Positions 7,918-16,234 of a DNA stretch of 62,644 bases are shown here, in pieces. Position 1 is the stretch's first letter, and every line of letters starts with the position of its first letter. The notes below the pieces were generated by a model, which saw only the letters and a program-made list of their open reading frames with translations, was not told the DNA's origin and did no database searches. The DNA comes from Ruminococcus sp. (GTDB lineage Bacteria; Bacillota; Clostridia; Oscillospirales; Acutalibacteraceae), in NCBI GenBank assembly GCA_003521625.1, contig DPHV01000023.1, forward strand, positions 1,053-63,696, in the 5' to 3' direction. Position numbers and translations under genes: made by a program.

Positions 7918-8212
7918 GTGTGGAGTTTGGAGAGTGAAGTGTGGAGTTTCGGTCGAGTGGATAGGTTGCAATAATATAAAGGTTTATTTCCCGAATTTAT
8001 TTATATGCGGCTAAAGCCGCAGGCGTAAATTTTTTGTTTTTAACTAATGTAGGGAAAAGTCAAGACTGTTCCTTACACTTTAAAAATTAAACGTTACGAA
8101 TATATCAAAATCGGTTCTGCAAACAAACCTTCTCGTACAATACACACTATTATAAATTCGGAGCGAAGCGACCCTTAACTCCACACTCCACACTCCACTC
8201 TTCACACTAATA
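7918..8212. repeat. Intergenic palindromic repeat, GTGTGGAG-ended type (copy 1)
   Basis: The stretch starts 2 bp after the panB stop with GTGTGGAGTTTGGAG and ends with the complementary ACTCCACACTCCAC series. Inside are the core GGTCGAGTGGATAGGTTG, a small ATGCGGCTAAAGCCGCA hairpin and AAATTCGGAGCGAAGCGACC. Related copies lie at 45118-45456, 53217-53441 and 53948-54165. It contains no gene. Confidence 0.8.
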
Positions 8213-8235
8213 TTAATTATAATCGAGGTAAAATT

Positions 8236-9078
8236 ATGGACATTTGCTATACAATAAAAGACGTAAGAGAGCGTGTGAATGCTTGGAAAAGAGAAGGACT
8301 TACCGTTGGCTTTGTTCCCACAATGGGTTATCTGCACGAGGGGCACAAGAGCCTTATGGAATCCGCAAGAGCGAACAATGACAGGGTTGTTGTCAGCGTT
8401 TTTGTAAACCCTATGCAGTTCGGACCTAACGAGGATTTGGAAAGTTATCCCAGAGATTTTGAAAAGGACTGTGCACTCTGCGAGAGCGTGGGTGTGGATT
8501 TGATTTTCCACCCCGAACCTGAGGAAATGTACGCAGACGGCTTTTGCTCCTATGTTGATATGAACGGCCTGACTACCGAGCTTTGCGGAAAGTCACGTCC
8601 GATTCATTTCAGAGGTGTGCAGACTGTTGTGCTCAAGCTTTTCAATATCGTAAAGCCCGACAGAGCCTACTTCGGTCAGAAGGACGCACAACAGCTTGCG
8701 GTTATCAGGCGAATGGTAAAGGACTTGAATGTTGACACCGAGATTGTCGGCTGTCCGATTGTGCGTGAAGCTGACGGACTTGCAAAAAGCTCACGCAACA
8801 CCTACTTAAATCCCGACGAGAGAAAGGCGGCGCTGATTTTAAGCCGCAGTCTTAAGCTCGGCAGAGAGCTGATTGAAAACGGAGAAACCGACTCAAATGC
8901 CGTAATTAAGGCAATTACCGACAGCATAAACACAGAGCCGCTTGCAAAAATTGACTACGTAGACGTTGTTGACTTTGACACGATAACTCCCGTTGACAGA
9001 ATCGGCAAATCGGTGCTTGTGGCAATTGCGGTTTACATCGGCAAGACAAGACTTATTGACAACTTTATTATAGAGTAA
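8236..9078 (+). CDS. panC: Pantothenate synthetase
   Basis: PanC joins pantoate and beta-alanine with ATP to make pantothenate. The 280-residue length is usual. The HIGH-like nucleotide motif is PTMGYLHEGH (His34 and His37), followed by VFVNPMQFGPNEDLESYPR, YFGQKDAQQ and the KMSKS-like AKSSRN near residue 180. A short site in AATCGAGGTAAAATT precedes ATG 8236. It is followed 12 bp later by panD. Confidence 0.98.
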   Translation: MDICYTIKDVRERVNAWKREGLTVGFVPTMGYLHEGHKSLMESARANNDRVVVSVFVNPMQFGPNEDLESYPRDFEKDCALCESVGVDLIFHPEPEEMYADGFCSYVDMNGLTTELCGKSRPIHFRGVQTVVLKLFNIVKPDRAYFGQKDAQQLAVIRRMVKDLNVDTEIVGCPIVREADGLAKSSRNTYLNPDERKAALILSRSLKLGRELIENGETDSNAVIKAITDSINTEPLAKIDYVDVVDFDTITPVDRIGKSVLVAIAVYIGKTRLIDNFIIE

Positions 9079-9090
9079 GGGAGCGATTTT

Positions 9091-9486
9091 ATGACTCTTA
9101 CAATGCTGAAAGGAAAAATCCACCGTGCCGTAGTTAAGCAGGCGGATTTGAACTACGTGGGCAGTATTACAATTGACAGCGAGCTTATGGAAGCCGCAGG
9201 AATTTTAGAATATGAAATGGTGCAGATTGTGGACGTTGAGAACGGAAACCGCTTTGAAACCTATACAATCGCAGGTGAAAAAGGCTCGGGAATGATTTGC
9301 CTTAACGGTGCGGCGGCAAGACAGGTAGCTGTCGGCGACCACGTAATAATTATGTGCTATGCGCAGATGAGCGAGCAGGAGGCAAAGGAGCACAAGCCGT
9401 ATGTTGTTTTCACCGACGAGGATAATCACATAGCAAGCATTTCACGCTACGAAAAGCACGGCTTGCTCACCAAAGATTTCATATAA
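9091..9486 (+). CDS. panD: Aspartate 1-decarboxylase proenzyme
   Basis: PanD makes beta-alanine from aspartate for PanC. It is a self-cleaving pyruvoyl enzyme, and the cleavage pair Gly24-Ser25 (YVGSIT) falls at the canonical position, which confirms the start at 9091 rather than the ATG four codons later. AAGGGAG lies upstream. The chain is 131 residues, with NGAAARQVAVGDHVIIMCYA typical of the C-terminal half (split here only by reading). Confidence 0.98.
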   Translation: MTLTMLKGKIHRAVVKQADLNYVGSITIDSELMEAAGILEYEMVQIVDVENGNRFETYTIAGEKGSGMICLNGAAARQVAVGDHVIIMCYAQMSEQEAKEHKPYVVFTDEDNHIASISRYEKHGLLTKDFI

Positions 9487-9535
9487 TTAATTCCGCATTA
9501 CGCATTACGAATTCCGAATTAAACAAAAGGGAGAT
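9487..9535. repeat. Short repeat of the ATTCCGAATTA type between panD and coaBC
   Basis: TTAATTCCGCATTACGCATT and then ACGAATTCCGAATTA directly follow panD. Similar blocks occur at 26969-27000, 30339-30357, 36508-36543 and 62551-62583. Confidence 0.6.
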
Positions 9536-9541
9536 GATTCA

Positions 9542-10729
9542 ATGCTGAAAGGTAAAACCGTTCTGCTCGGTGTTACGGGCGGAATTGCGGCTTACAAAAT
9601 TGCCAATCTTGCAAGTGCGCTCGTCAAGCTTCACGCTGACGTGAATGTGATTATGACGCAGAACGCAACTAACTTCATTAACCCGATTACTTTCGAAAGC
9701 CTTACGGGCAACAAGTGCATTGTTGATACCTTTGATCGCAATTTTAAATTCAAGGTCGAGCATATTGCGCTTGCCGAGCTTGCCGACGTTTTTATGGTTG
9801 CGCCTGCAAGCGCAAACGTAATCGGCAAAATTGCAAACGGAATTGCCGACGATATGCTGACAACAACCTTTATGGCTTGCAAAAAGAAGAAAATTCTTGC
9901 GCCGGCAATGAACACAAATATGTACGAAAATCCGATTGTTCAGGACAATATCAAAAAGCTGAAAGATTACGGAATGGAGATTATCGAGCCTGCAACAGGC
10001 TACCTTGCCTGCGGTACAACAGGCTCGGGTAAGCTACCCGACGAGAAAATTCTGCTTGAATATATCCTGCGTGAAGTCGCTTACGAAAAGGACTTGTCGG
10101 GCAAAACCGTACTCGTTACGGCAGGCCCTACACGTGAAGCAATCGACCCTGTGCGCTTTATCAGCAACCACTCGACAGGCAAAATGGGATATGCAATCGC
10201 AAGATGTGCAAGTCTGCGAGGCGCAAGGGTGATTCTCGTTTCGGGGCCTGTCAGCATTGAGCCGCCGTTGTTTGCCGAGCTTTTGCCCGTTGTCAGTGCA
10301 GAGGATATGTACAATGCGGTGATGAAGTACAAGGACGAAGCCGACATAATCATAAAATCAGCGGCTGTCGCCGACTATACGCCTGTCGCAGTGAGCAGTG
10401 AAAAAATCAAAAAGCAGGACGGCGATATGCGCATAGAGCTAAGGCGCACAAGGGATATTCTAAAGGAGCTTGGGCAGAGCAGACGTGAAAATCAGTTTAT
10501 CTGCGGATTTGCGATGGAAACGGAAAACCTGATTGAAAACGCCGTCAAAAAGCTCGAGTCGAAAAACGTGGATATGATTGTTGCGAACAGCCTGAAAACC
10601 GAGGGCGCAGGCTTCGGTACGGATACAAACGTTGTAACGCTGATTACAAAGGACGGAAAAACCGAACTGCCGCTTATGAGCAAGGATGAGGTTGCAATGA
10701 AAATCCTCGATGCAGCAGTTAATCGTTAA
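9542..10729 (+). CDS. coaBC: Bifunctional phosphopantothenoylcysteine decarboxylase / phosphopantothenate-cysteine ligase
   Basis: This 395-residue fusion carries two consecutive CoA steps. The N-terminal CoaC flavodomain has GVTGGIAAYK, PAMNTNMYENP and the active-site cysteine at residue 157 (LACGTTGSGKLPDE). The C-terminal CoaB domain begins near residue 187 (GKTVLVTAGPTREAIDPVR) and has SNHSTGKMGYAIA and AAVADYTPV. A GGGAGATG site precedes ATG 9542. With the pan genes upstream it completes the route to phosphopantetheine except for pantothenate kinase, which is not in the window. Confidence 0.98.
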   Translation: MLKGKTVLLGVTGGIAAYKIANLASALVKLHADVNVIMTQNATNFINPITFESLTGNKCIVDTFDRNFKFKVEHIALAELADVFMVAPASANVIGKIANGIADDMLTTTFMACKKKKILAPAMNTNMYENPIVQDNIKKLKDYGMEIIEPATGYLACGTTGSGKLPDEKILLEYILREVAYEKDLSGKTVLVTAGPTREAIDPVRFISNHSTGKMGYAIARCASLRGARVILVSGPVSIEPPLFAELLPVVSAEDMYNAVMKYKDEADIIIKSAAVADYTPVAVSSEKIKKQDGDMRIELRRTRDILKELGQSRRENQFICGFAMETENLIENAVKKLESKNVDMIVANSLKTEGAGFGTDTNVVTLITKDGKTELPLMSKDEVAMKILDAAVNR

Positions 10730-10741
10730 AAATGCAATGTA

Positions 10742-10774
10742 AAAAGGACACGGCAAAATTTACCGTGTCCTTAA
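10742..10774. terminator. Bidirectional terminator coaBC / DUF6465
   Basis: AAGGACACGG and CCGTGTCCTT form a 10-bp stem between two convergent genes. Confidence 0.8.
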
Positions 10775-10802
10775 AATTTACAAATATTATGTTCTTTTTA
10801 GA

Positions 10803-11207
10803 TTAGCAGAAGAATACGTCCATGTCCTTCTCTTCGCCGTCAGCTACAAAGTAAGCCTTGCTTTCTTCGGGCTTGAGGTAAACGGAAATTTCCTTTGCGT
10901 CCTTGCCGAGTGTGAGCTTTACGTTCTTGATAACCTCGTCAACCGAAACCTGAGCTCCGCCGAACTCAATGAAGAAATCTACCTTTGTTTCAGCCTTAGC
11001 TTCGGGCTTTTTGGGAGCTACCTTTTTGGGAGCAGCTTTCTTTGCGGGAGCCTTTTTAGCAGGAGCTTTCTTTGCAGGTGCTTCTTCAGTCTTTGCAGTT
11101 GAAGTCTTTGCAGCAGCCTTTGTTGTTGTTTTCTTTACAGTTTCTTTAGCTGCTGTTTCTTTCTCGGCTGCAGCCTTTGTTGCAGCAGTTTTCTTTGTTG
11201 TTGCCAT
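10803..11207 (-). CDS. DUF6465-type protein with histone H1-like Ala/Lys tail
   Basis: This protein of 134 residues has two parts. Residues 1-75 are almost only A, K, T, P and E, with repeated APAKKAPAKKA units like the basic tails of histone H1-like proteins. Residues 76-134 (from VDFFIEFGGAQVSVDEVI) form a small acidic globular domain of the kind annotated DUF6465 in Clostridia. The function is not known. The basic tail suggests binding to DNA or RNA, which is inference. The start at 11207 has GAGGGA upstream (plus strand TCCCTC), and the gene appears monocistronic. Confidence 0.85.
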   Translation of the reverse strand: MATTKKTAATKAAAEKETAAKETVKKTTTKAAAKTSTAKTEEAPAKKAPAKKAPAKKAAPKKVAPKKPEAKAETKVDFFIEFGGAQVSVDEVIKNVKLTLGKDAKEISVYLKPEESKAYFVADGEEKDMDVFFC

Positions 11208-11449
11208 AAAAAATTCCCTCTTTCAAATTTTTATGAGATATTGCAATATTATATAGTTTTTGCTGATGATATAATTATACATTTTGAAAAAATAATTGTC
11301 AACAAACACAAATAATTTTCGGCGGTTAATACATATTTTAAAGAATTTTAGGGATTCGTTGGTGAATTTGCACTATAAAACTGATGATGTTTTGTGTATA
11401 ATGTCGTTTTATGTTGTCGAAATTGCGTGAATAAACGTCTTGTTTGTAT

Positions 11450-11478
11450 TTGAAAATCAAACTCCGCTGTGCTAAAAT
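11450..11478 (+). promoter_or_regulatory. Promoter of the AEC-WYL operon
   Basis: TTGAAA (11450-11455) and TAAAAT (11473-11478) with a 17-bp spacer lie 57 bp before the start codon. Confidence 0.55.
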
Positions 11479-11534
11479 TATCGGGTATTACTGATGATTT
11501 CAGTAAAATCCTAAAATGTTGGGAAGTATTTTAA

Positions 11535-12458
11535 GTGGCAGAAAATTTTGTTATGATTGCACAGCAGGTACTTGTGCTGTTTGTATTAATTGCAGTCGGT
11601 TTTATTTGCGGCAAAAAAGGAATCCTTACCGACTCCTCGTCAAAGCATATCACCGACATGGTTTTATACGTTGTAACGCCCTGCGTTATGATAACGGCCT
11701 TTCAGCGTGAGTTCAGCCTTGAGCTTCTCGGCAAAATTCTGATTGCAACGCTCTGCGCTTCGTTAATCATTGCAGGCTCAATTCTTATTGCAAAGCTTGC
11801 GTTCTGTGACAAGAATGAAAGCAGAAAAAAGGTTCTGCAGTTTTCGGTTATTTTTTCAAACTGCGGCTTTATGTCGCTCCCTCTGCAAAAGGCAATTCTG
11901 GGCGACGACGGCTGGTTTTACGGTTCAATCTTCGTTGCAGTCTTTAACGTTTTTGTGTGGACGTACGGACTTGTAAGTATGAGCGGTGACAAAAAGCAGC
12001 TCTCAATCAAAAAGCTTGCATTCAATCCCGGTGTAGGCGGCGTAATTATCGCTCTTATTTTGTTCGTCTGCAAAATCAACCTGCCCTACATAATCAGTCA
12101 GCCGATTGAATATCTGTCCGACCTCAACACGCCTTTGCCTATGCTTGTAATCGGTTTCTATCTGTCGCAGGCAAATTTCAAAAAGGCGTTCACCGATTTG
12201 GGTACATACGCCGCAATGGTCGTAAGGCTCGTTGCAATTCCCGTTGCCGCCGCAGTTATTATGTCGCTGTGCGGTATTGACAAGACGATTATCGTTGCAT
12301 TCATAATTGCAAGCTCTGCGCCGACAGCGGCTACAACTACAATGTTTGCGGCAAAGTACAACAGGGACGTTGAGCTTTCGGTAAGCGCCGTAACGGCAAC
12401 TACGATTGTTTCAATTGTCACAATGCCGCTTGTAGTTGCGTTTTCCCAGATTTTGTAA
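11535..12458 (+). CDS. AEC-family (auxin efflux carrier-like) transporter
   Basis: This 307-residue protein has about ten hydrophobic segments arranged in two halves, the usual size and pattern of the PF03547 permease family, whose bacterial members export or exchange organic acids and other metabolites. Motifs include GFICGKKGILTDSSSKHITD near the N-terminus, FSNCGFMSLPL near residue 110 and ASSAPTAATTTMFA near 255. The GTG start at 11535 follows GGGAAG by 8 nt. It is 12 bp from a WYL regulator and likely co-transcribed with it. The substrate is unknown. Confidence 0.88.
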   Translation: MAENFVMIAQQVLVLFVLIAVGFICGKKGILTDSSSKHITDMVLYVVTPCVMITAFQREFSLELLGKILIATLCASLIIAGSILIAKLAFCDKNESRKKVLQFSVIFSNCGFMSLPLQKAILGDDGWFYGSIFVAVFNVFVWTYGLVSMSGDKKQLSIKKLAFNPGVGGVIIALILFVCKINLPYIISQPIEYLSDLNTPLPMLVIGFYLSQANFKKAFTDLGTYAAMVVRLVAIPVAAAVIMSLCGIDKTIIVAFIIASSAPTAATTTMFAAKYNRDVELSVSAVTATTIVSIVTMPLVVAFSQIL

Positions 12459-12470
12459 AGGAGAATCACT

Positions 12471-13475
12471 ATGGCTAAAAGCTCAATGCAGAAGCAGAAG
12501 CTTTTGTATCTGCAAAAAATTATGCTTGAAAAAACCGACGAAAATCACGCCCTTTCTGCAAACGAAATCAAGCAGGCGCTCGGAGCCTACGGAATCAGAA
12601 CCGAGCGCAAAAGCCTGTATGACGATTTGAAAATCCTCGAAACCTTCGGCCTTGACATCTGCCGCACACGAACCACAACCGTAAAATACTACGTCGGCAG
12701 TCGTGACTTTGAAATGCCCGAGCTGAAACTTCTTGTTGACGCAATCCAGAGCTCAAAATTCATCACGCACAAGAAGAGCCTTACGCTAATCAAAAAGCTC
12801 GAGGGACTTGTCAGCGAAAACGAGGGCAAACAGCTCCAGCGTCAGGTTTATGTTTCAAACCGTGTAAAGAACGTCAACGAAAAAATCTACTACAACGTTG
12901 ACACGCTCCACAACGCAATTGCACGTGAAAAGCAGGTCGCTTTTAAATACTGCAAGTGGGAAACCGACTTTAACTCAGATAAGAAAATTGTCAAGGTCGA
13001 GCGCAAAAACGGCGCAATTTACAAGGTATCGCCTTGGGCACTTTGCTGGGACGACGAGAATTACTACCTTGTTGCCTACGACAGCGAGGCACAGATGATT
13101 AAGCACTACCGTGTTGACAAAATGGATGCTATTGAAATCACAAACGACGAGCGTGACGGCAGAAAAACCTTTGAAAAGTTTGATATTGCAGGCTACACAA
13201 AGGGCGTTTTCTCAATGTTCGGCGGCGAGCAGGCAAGCGTTAAGCTGTCGGTTGACAACAGCCTTGTCGGCGTTATCGTTGACCGTTTCGGCTCGGACGT
13301 TATGATTATGAAGGAAAGCGAGTCGAGTTTTACGGTGAACGTTGACGTTATGTTAAGTCCGCAGTTTTATGCGTGGGTGTTCGGTCTGGGTGGCAAGGTA
13401 AAGATTCTCTCACCGCAGAAAGCCGTTGATGAATACAAGGAAAGACTGACAGAAATTATTGATAAGTATTCGTAA
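12471..13475 (+). CDS. WYL-domain transcriptional regulator
   Basis: This protein of 334 residues has an N-terminal winged helix (residues 15-70, ALSANEIKQALGAYGIRTERK) followed by a WYL domain (about 140-235, ISPWALCWDDENYYLVAY in place of the eponymous motif) and a WCX-like C-terminal extension. WYL domains often sense ligands such as nucleotides or oligonucleotides. It shares a transcript with the AEC transporter (AAAGGAGA site, 12-bp gap), so local control of the transporter is plausible but not shown. Confidence 0.9.
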   Translation: MAKSSMQKQKLLYLQKIMLEKTDENHALSANEIKQALGAYGIRTERKSLYDDLKILETFGLDICRTRTTTVKYYVGSRDFEMPELKLLVDAIQSSKFITHKKSLTLIKKLEGLVSENEGKQLQRQVYVSNRVKNVNEKIYYNVDTLHNAIAREKQVAFKYCKWETDFNSDKKIVKVERKNGAIYKVSPWALCWDDENYYLVAYDSEAQMIKHYRVDKMDAIEITNDERDGRKTFEKFDIAGYTKGVFSMFGGEQASVKLSVDNSLVGVIVDRFGSDVMIMKESESSFTVNVDVMLSPQFYAWVFGLGGKVKILSPQKAVDEYKERLTEIIDKYS

Positions 13476-13639
13476 ACAATAATTTAGCGTTGGAATTACA
13501 TTAAGAATATTGTATGCCAACATCGTAGGGGCGGATTTGCATATCCGCCCGTGTTGCAGAAACGTTTGGTTTACTTGGGCGGATATGCAAATCCGCCCCT
13601 ACATCAACATCGCTATAATACGCCGCAAATTATAGTTTA
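13473..13639. repeat. MITE-like element E1 (copy of E3)
   Basis: The ends are TAAACAATAATTTA and AAATTATAGTTTA. The inner 155 bp (13479-13633) read identical to 39222-39376. The core contains a large inverted repeat, GGGGCGGATTTGCATATCCG against CGGATATGCAAATCCGCCCC. The element overlaps the last codon of the WYL gene. The rest of the gap to 13965 is AT-rich and shows no gene. Confidence 0.85.
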
Positions 13640-13965
13640 TTACACAAACTGCGCTTACAAATTCAGCATATATATATACTGCTTGATAATCCGCAACTAC
13701 ATCAGTGTGGAACAATTATTGCAATATATCAACAAAATACAATTATTTTATATTTTTGATTATTTATTGCTAAATGCGAAACATTATTATTTACCAATAT
13801 ATTATCAGATTTTTTGCGCTGAAATCCAAATGGCTGTCCTGAAAATCGGAGTTAAAACCTGAACTTTATCTAAAAATTCAGAAAAAAGCGAAAATAAAAC
13901 GAAATATCAAAATTTTTATTATTTTTTAAAACATCTATTATTTTTATGCGATTTGCCGTGTTTTA

Positions 13966-13994
13966 TTGACAATATATCAAAAAGTATTTATTAT
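13966..13994 (+). promoter_or_regulatory. Promoter of the AraC-family gene
   Basis: A perfect TTGACA (13966-13971) and TATTAT (13989-13994) with a 17-bp spacer. Confidence 0.7.
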
Positions 13995-14060
13995 AAATAG
14001 CATAAAGCAAGGCAAAATATCATTATTATTATAAAATGGGTATGTAAATGAGGTGTTTTT

Positions 14061-14918
14061 ATGAGTTTTGATTTCTTGCGTTCCGCCTCGACTTCTAATT
14101 CTACGTTCAGAGTCGTTTGCGGTGAAATGGTTCTTGATGACAGATGGAATGTACACAGTGAGGTAGCTATTGCGCTTGTAAGAACAGGCTCAATGACGCT
14201 TGAAACTACAACTAATTCATACAGTCTTCAGCAGGGCGATATATACTTTATTTCCCCCAATCAGAAGTACAAAATCTCTGAAAACCGCAACGCTGTTGTT
14301 GACGTTGTGTTGCTTAATCTTTCAAATCCTGCTTCCGTTACGCAGGAATATATTCCTCAGAGCATTATCAGAGGACTGACAACAGGCAACTGCACTCACT
14401 TTGCAAAGGTTACTCCCGATGACGCTTTCTATTCGGAAATGCTCAACGACTTGAGAACTGTTACAAAGGCAGAGAACGAAAAATTTGACTTTTTCCAGCT
14501 TCTTGTTCACGGAAAAATGTACGAGATTTTCTACATTCTCTTTGCAAATAAATACATTGAAATTTTTGATGTTGAAACTCAGGGCAAAAAATATCGTGCT
14601 CTTCGCAGAATTACAGAGTATATCAACGAAAATTTCTGTGAAAACATTTCGCTTGACACTATCGCACAGACAACAGGCTTGAGCCGTTATTATGTATCGC
14701 ATCTTTTCAAGGAGCTTATGAACACAACGTTTGTAAACTACGTAAACGAGCTTCGCCTTACCCGTGCGGCTATGCTGCTCACAACAACCGATACTCCGAT
14801 TATTGAGATTGCAGGAATGTCGGGATTCAATAATATTTCAAACTTCAACAGAGCGTTCAAAATGTACTACGACACCACGCCGTCGAAGTACAGAAAAACA
14901 GAACGCCAGACGTTTTAA
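14061..14918 (+). CDS. AraC-family transcriptional regulator
   Basis: This 285-residue protein has an N-terminal cupin-like sensing half (residues 10-100, including LQQGDIYFISPNQKY) and a C-terminal double helix-turn-helix (about 185-280) with ISLDTIAQTTGLSRYYVSHL and the second helix region PIIEIAGMSGFNNISNFNRA. Such two-domain AraC proteins of Firmicutes usually control carbohydrate uptake genes. The adjacent sugar ABC importer 1.3 kb away (and the amylase) are candidate targets by location only. A terminator (14937-14966) follows directly. Confidence 0.92.
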   Translation: MSFDFLRSASTSNSTFRVVCGEMVLDDRWNVHSEVAIALVRTGSMTLETTTNSYSLQQGDIYFISPNQKYKISENRNAVVDVVLLNLSNPASVTQEYIPQSIIRGLTTGNCTHFAKVTPDDAFYSEMLNDLRTVTKAENEKFDFFQLLVHGKMYEIFYILFANKYIEIFDVETQGKKYRALRRITEYINENFCENISLDTIAQTTGLSRYYVSHLFKELMNTTFVNYVNELRLTRAAMLLTTTDTPIIEIAGMSGFNNISNFNRAFKMYYDTTPSKYRKTERQTF

Positions 14919-14936
14919 CAGAATACCACCGATAAG

Positions 14937-14967
14937 TGCCGAGGCAGATTGACTGCGTCGGCATTTT
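14937..14967 (+). terminator. Terminator of the AraC gene
   Basis: TGCCGAGGCAG and CTGCGTCGGCA pair across ATTGA and are followed by TTTT. Confidence 0.75.
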
Positions 14968-15066
14968 GCACTTTATGACAGACTTTTCACTTATCCGACA
15001 CACGAGAAGAATTTTATTGTGAGATTTTTACTTAATTTTTCACTCGGTTTTGTGCGATACTACGGC

Positions 15067-15095
15067 TTGAAAGCAAATGCTGACTATGGTAAAAT
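15067..15095 (+). promoter_or_regulatory. Promoter of the SleB-like gene
   Basis: TTGAAA (15067-15072) and TAAAAT (15090-15095) have a 17-bp spacer, 37 bp before the TTG start. Confidence 0.55.
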
Positions 15096-15131
15096 TATAA
15101 TAACTATGATTAATTATTCAGGTGATTAGGT

Positions 15132-15923
15132 TTGAGAAATTTTTTGGATAAAAAAATCAATAAGGTGCTGTCAGTTGCGCTTGTTCTGGTTTCGGTGCTT
15201 GTTGTAATTCAGACCGTTTTTGCGAGCGGAACGCTGAAAGCAGGCGAAAACGAGAAAACGGCTCCTGCATCAAACATCAATCCGAGAATCGATGAAATTG
15301 CCGCAGAAGAGGGAATTGTGCTCACAACAACAGTTCCTGTTACGACAATAGAAAAGCCGACGCAGGCGACAACAAAGGCACCGTCAACAAAGGCGACTAA
15401 GGCAACAAAACCATCTACTGCAAAAGCCACAACGCAGGCGGCGACAATTCCCTTTGCAACGGCGATTCCGCCCCGGACCCCTGCCGACTACAATGCGCAG
15501 TGGAACGCAGGATACCTTGTTGCAATTGACAACCCCGACCCAACATATGAGTGCGGTCAGGTTACATTAAGCGACGGCGACAGGGATTTGCTTGAGCGAC
15601 TTTGTATGGGTGAGTTCGGTTCGGGAGGTTTTGTCGGTGCAGCTCTGATTGCACAGGCGGTTAAGGACGCAATGTGCTTTGACGGCTTCACAAGCGTTCA
15701 GTCTATTATTGACGGCTGTCACTACACCGGCAGAACGGACATAGGCACAAACGAAGCCTGTAAACAGGCGGTAAGGTATATTTTTGATGAGAACCACGAC
15801 GCAGTTCAGCACAGGATTATGTATATGTATAATCCGTATATTGTGCAGAGCGCATTCCACGAAAGTCAGAACTACATACTTACATATCAGGACGTAAGAT
15901 TTTTTGACCGCTGGGGATACTAA
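15132..15923 (+). CDS. Secreted cell-wall hydrolase, SleB-like
   Basis: This protein of 263 residues uses a TTG start after an AGGTG site. Residues 1-32 form a signal peptide or signal anchor ending near VFASG. Residues 60-115 are a Thr/Lys/Ala/Pro-rich linker (TTKAPSTKATKATKP). Residues 140-263 resemble the hydrolase_2/SleB-CwlJ fold, with a probable catalytic glutamate in CMGEFGSGGFVGAALIAQAV. SleB enzymes cleave peptidoglycan; in a possibly sporulating Firmicute this could act on spore cortex or on the vegetative wall. The match is distant, and another peptidoglycan role is possible. A strong terminator follows. Confidence 0.75.
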   Translation: MRNFLDKKINKVLSVALVLVSVLVVIQTVFASGTLKAGENEKTAPASNINPRIDEIAAEEGIVLTTTVPVTTIEKPTQATTKAPSTKATKATKPSTAKATTQAATIPFATAIPPRTPADYNAQWNAGYLVAIDNPDPTYECGQVTLSDGDRDLLERLCMGEFGSGGFVGAALIAQAVKDAMCFDGFTSVQSIIDGCHYTGRTDIGTNEACKQAVRYIFDENHDAVQHRIMYMYNPYIVQSAFHESQNYILTYQDVRFFDRWGY

Positions 15924-15939
15924 ATTATGTGCATTAATA

Positions 15940-15982
15940 AAGGTCGGAGCACCGCATTACAGCGATGTTCCGACCTTTTTTA
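15940..15982 (+). terminator. Terminator after the SleB-like gene
   Basis: AGGTCGGAGCA and TGTTCCGACCT pair (with an inner CCGC/GCG) and are followed by TTTTTT. Confidence 0.85.
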
Positions 15983-15989
15983 ATATAGT

Positions 15990-16234
15990 TTTATTAATTG
16001 TAGCTGCGAACTTTGTTCGCCATAGTGCATAAATTGTTTACAATTTATGCACAGGGACGTCTGGGAAGCCGTCCCCTACGGATATAGAGGAAACGTTTGT
16101 ATTACCGTTGTGGGGGACGGGTTCCTACACGTCCCGAAACGTTACCTATATATAAATATTAATTCAGCGGACAATCTATTCCTAACAACACGCATTATTA
16201 TAAATTCGGAGATTAGCGTGCCGAGGCACTCGGC
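15990..16234. repeat. Mosaic palindromic repeat region
   Basis: Modules seen in order: GCGAACTTTGTTCGC, a GTGCATAAATTGTTTACAATTTATGCAC palindrome (written here in two halves: GTGCATAAATTG and CAATTTATGCAC), GGGACGTCTGGGAAGCCGTCC, GGGGGACGGGTTCCTACACG, AACGTTACCTATATAT, and CCGAGGCACTCGGC at the end, which abuts the stop codon of the permease gene. There is no gene. Confidence 0.7.

Noticed and set aside
10969..11256. Ala/Phe-rich 95-residue plus-strand frame
   Set aside because: It is the antisense reading of the Ala/Lys repeat in the DUF6465-type gene.
13551..13862. 103-residue frame whose N-terminus equals that of 39294-39563
   Set aside because: The shared start comes from the identical E1/E3 repeats; the frames diverge where the repeat ends, and neither has a ribosome site.
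16040..16053. TTATGCACA, a DnaA-box-like word
   Set aside because: It belongs to a palindromic intergenic repeat far from dnaA and is single.
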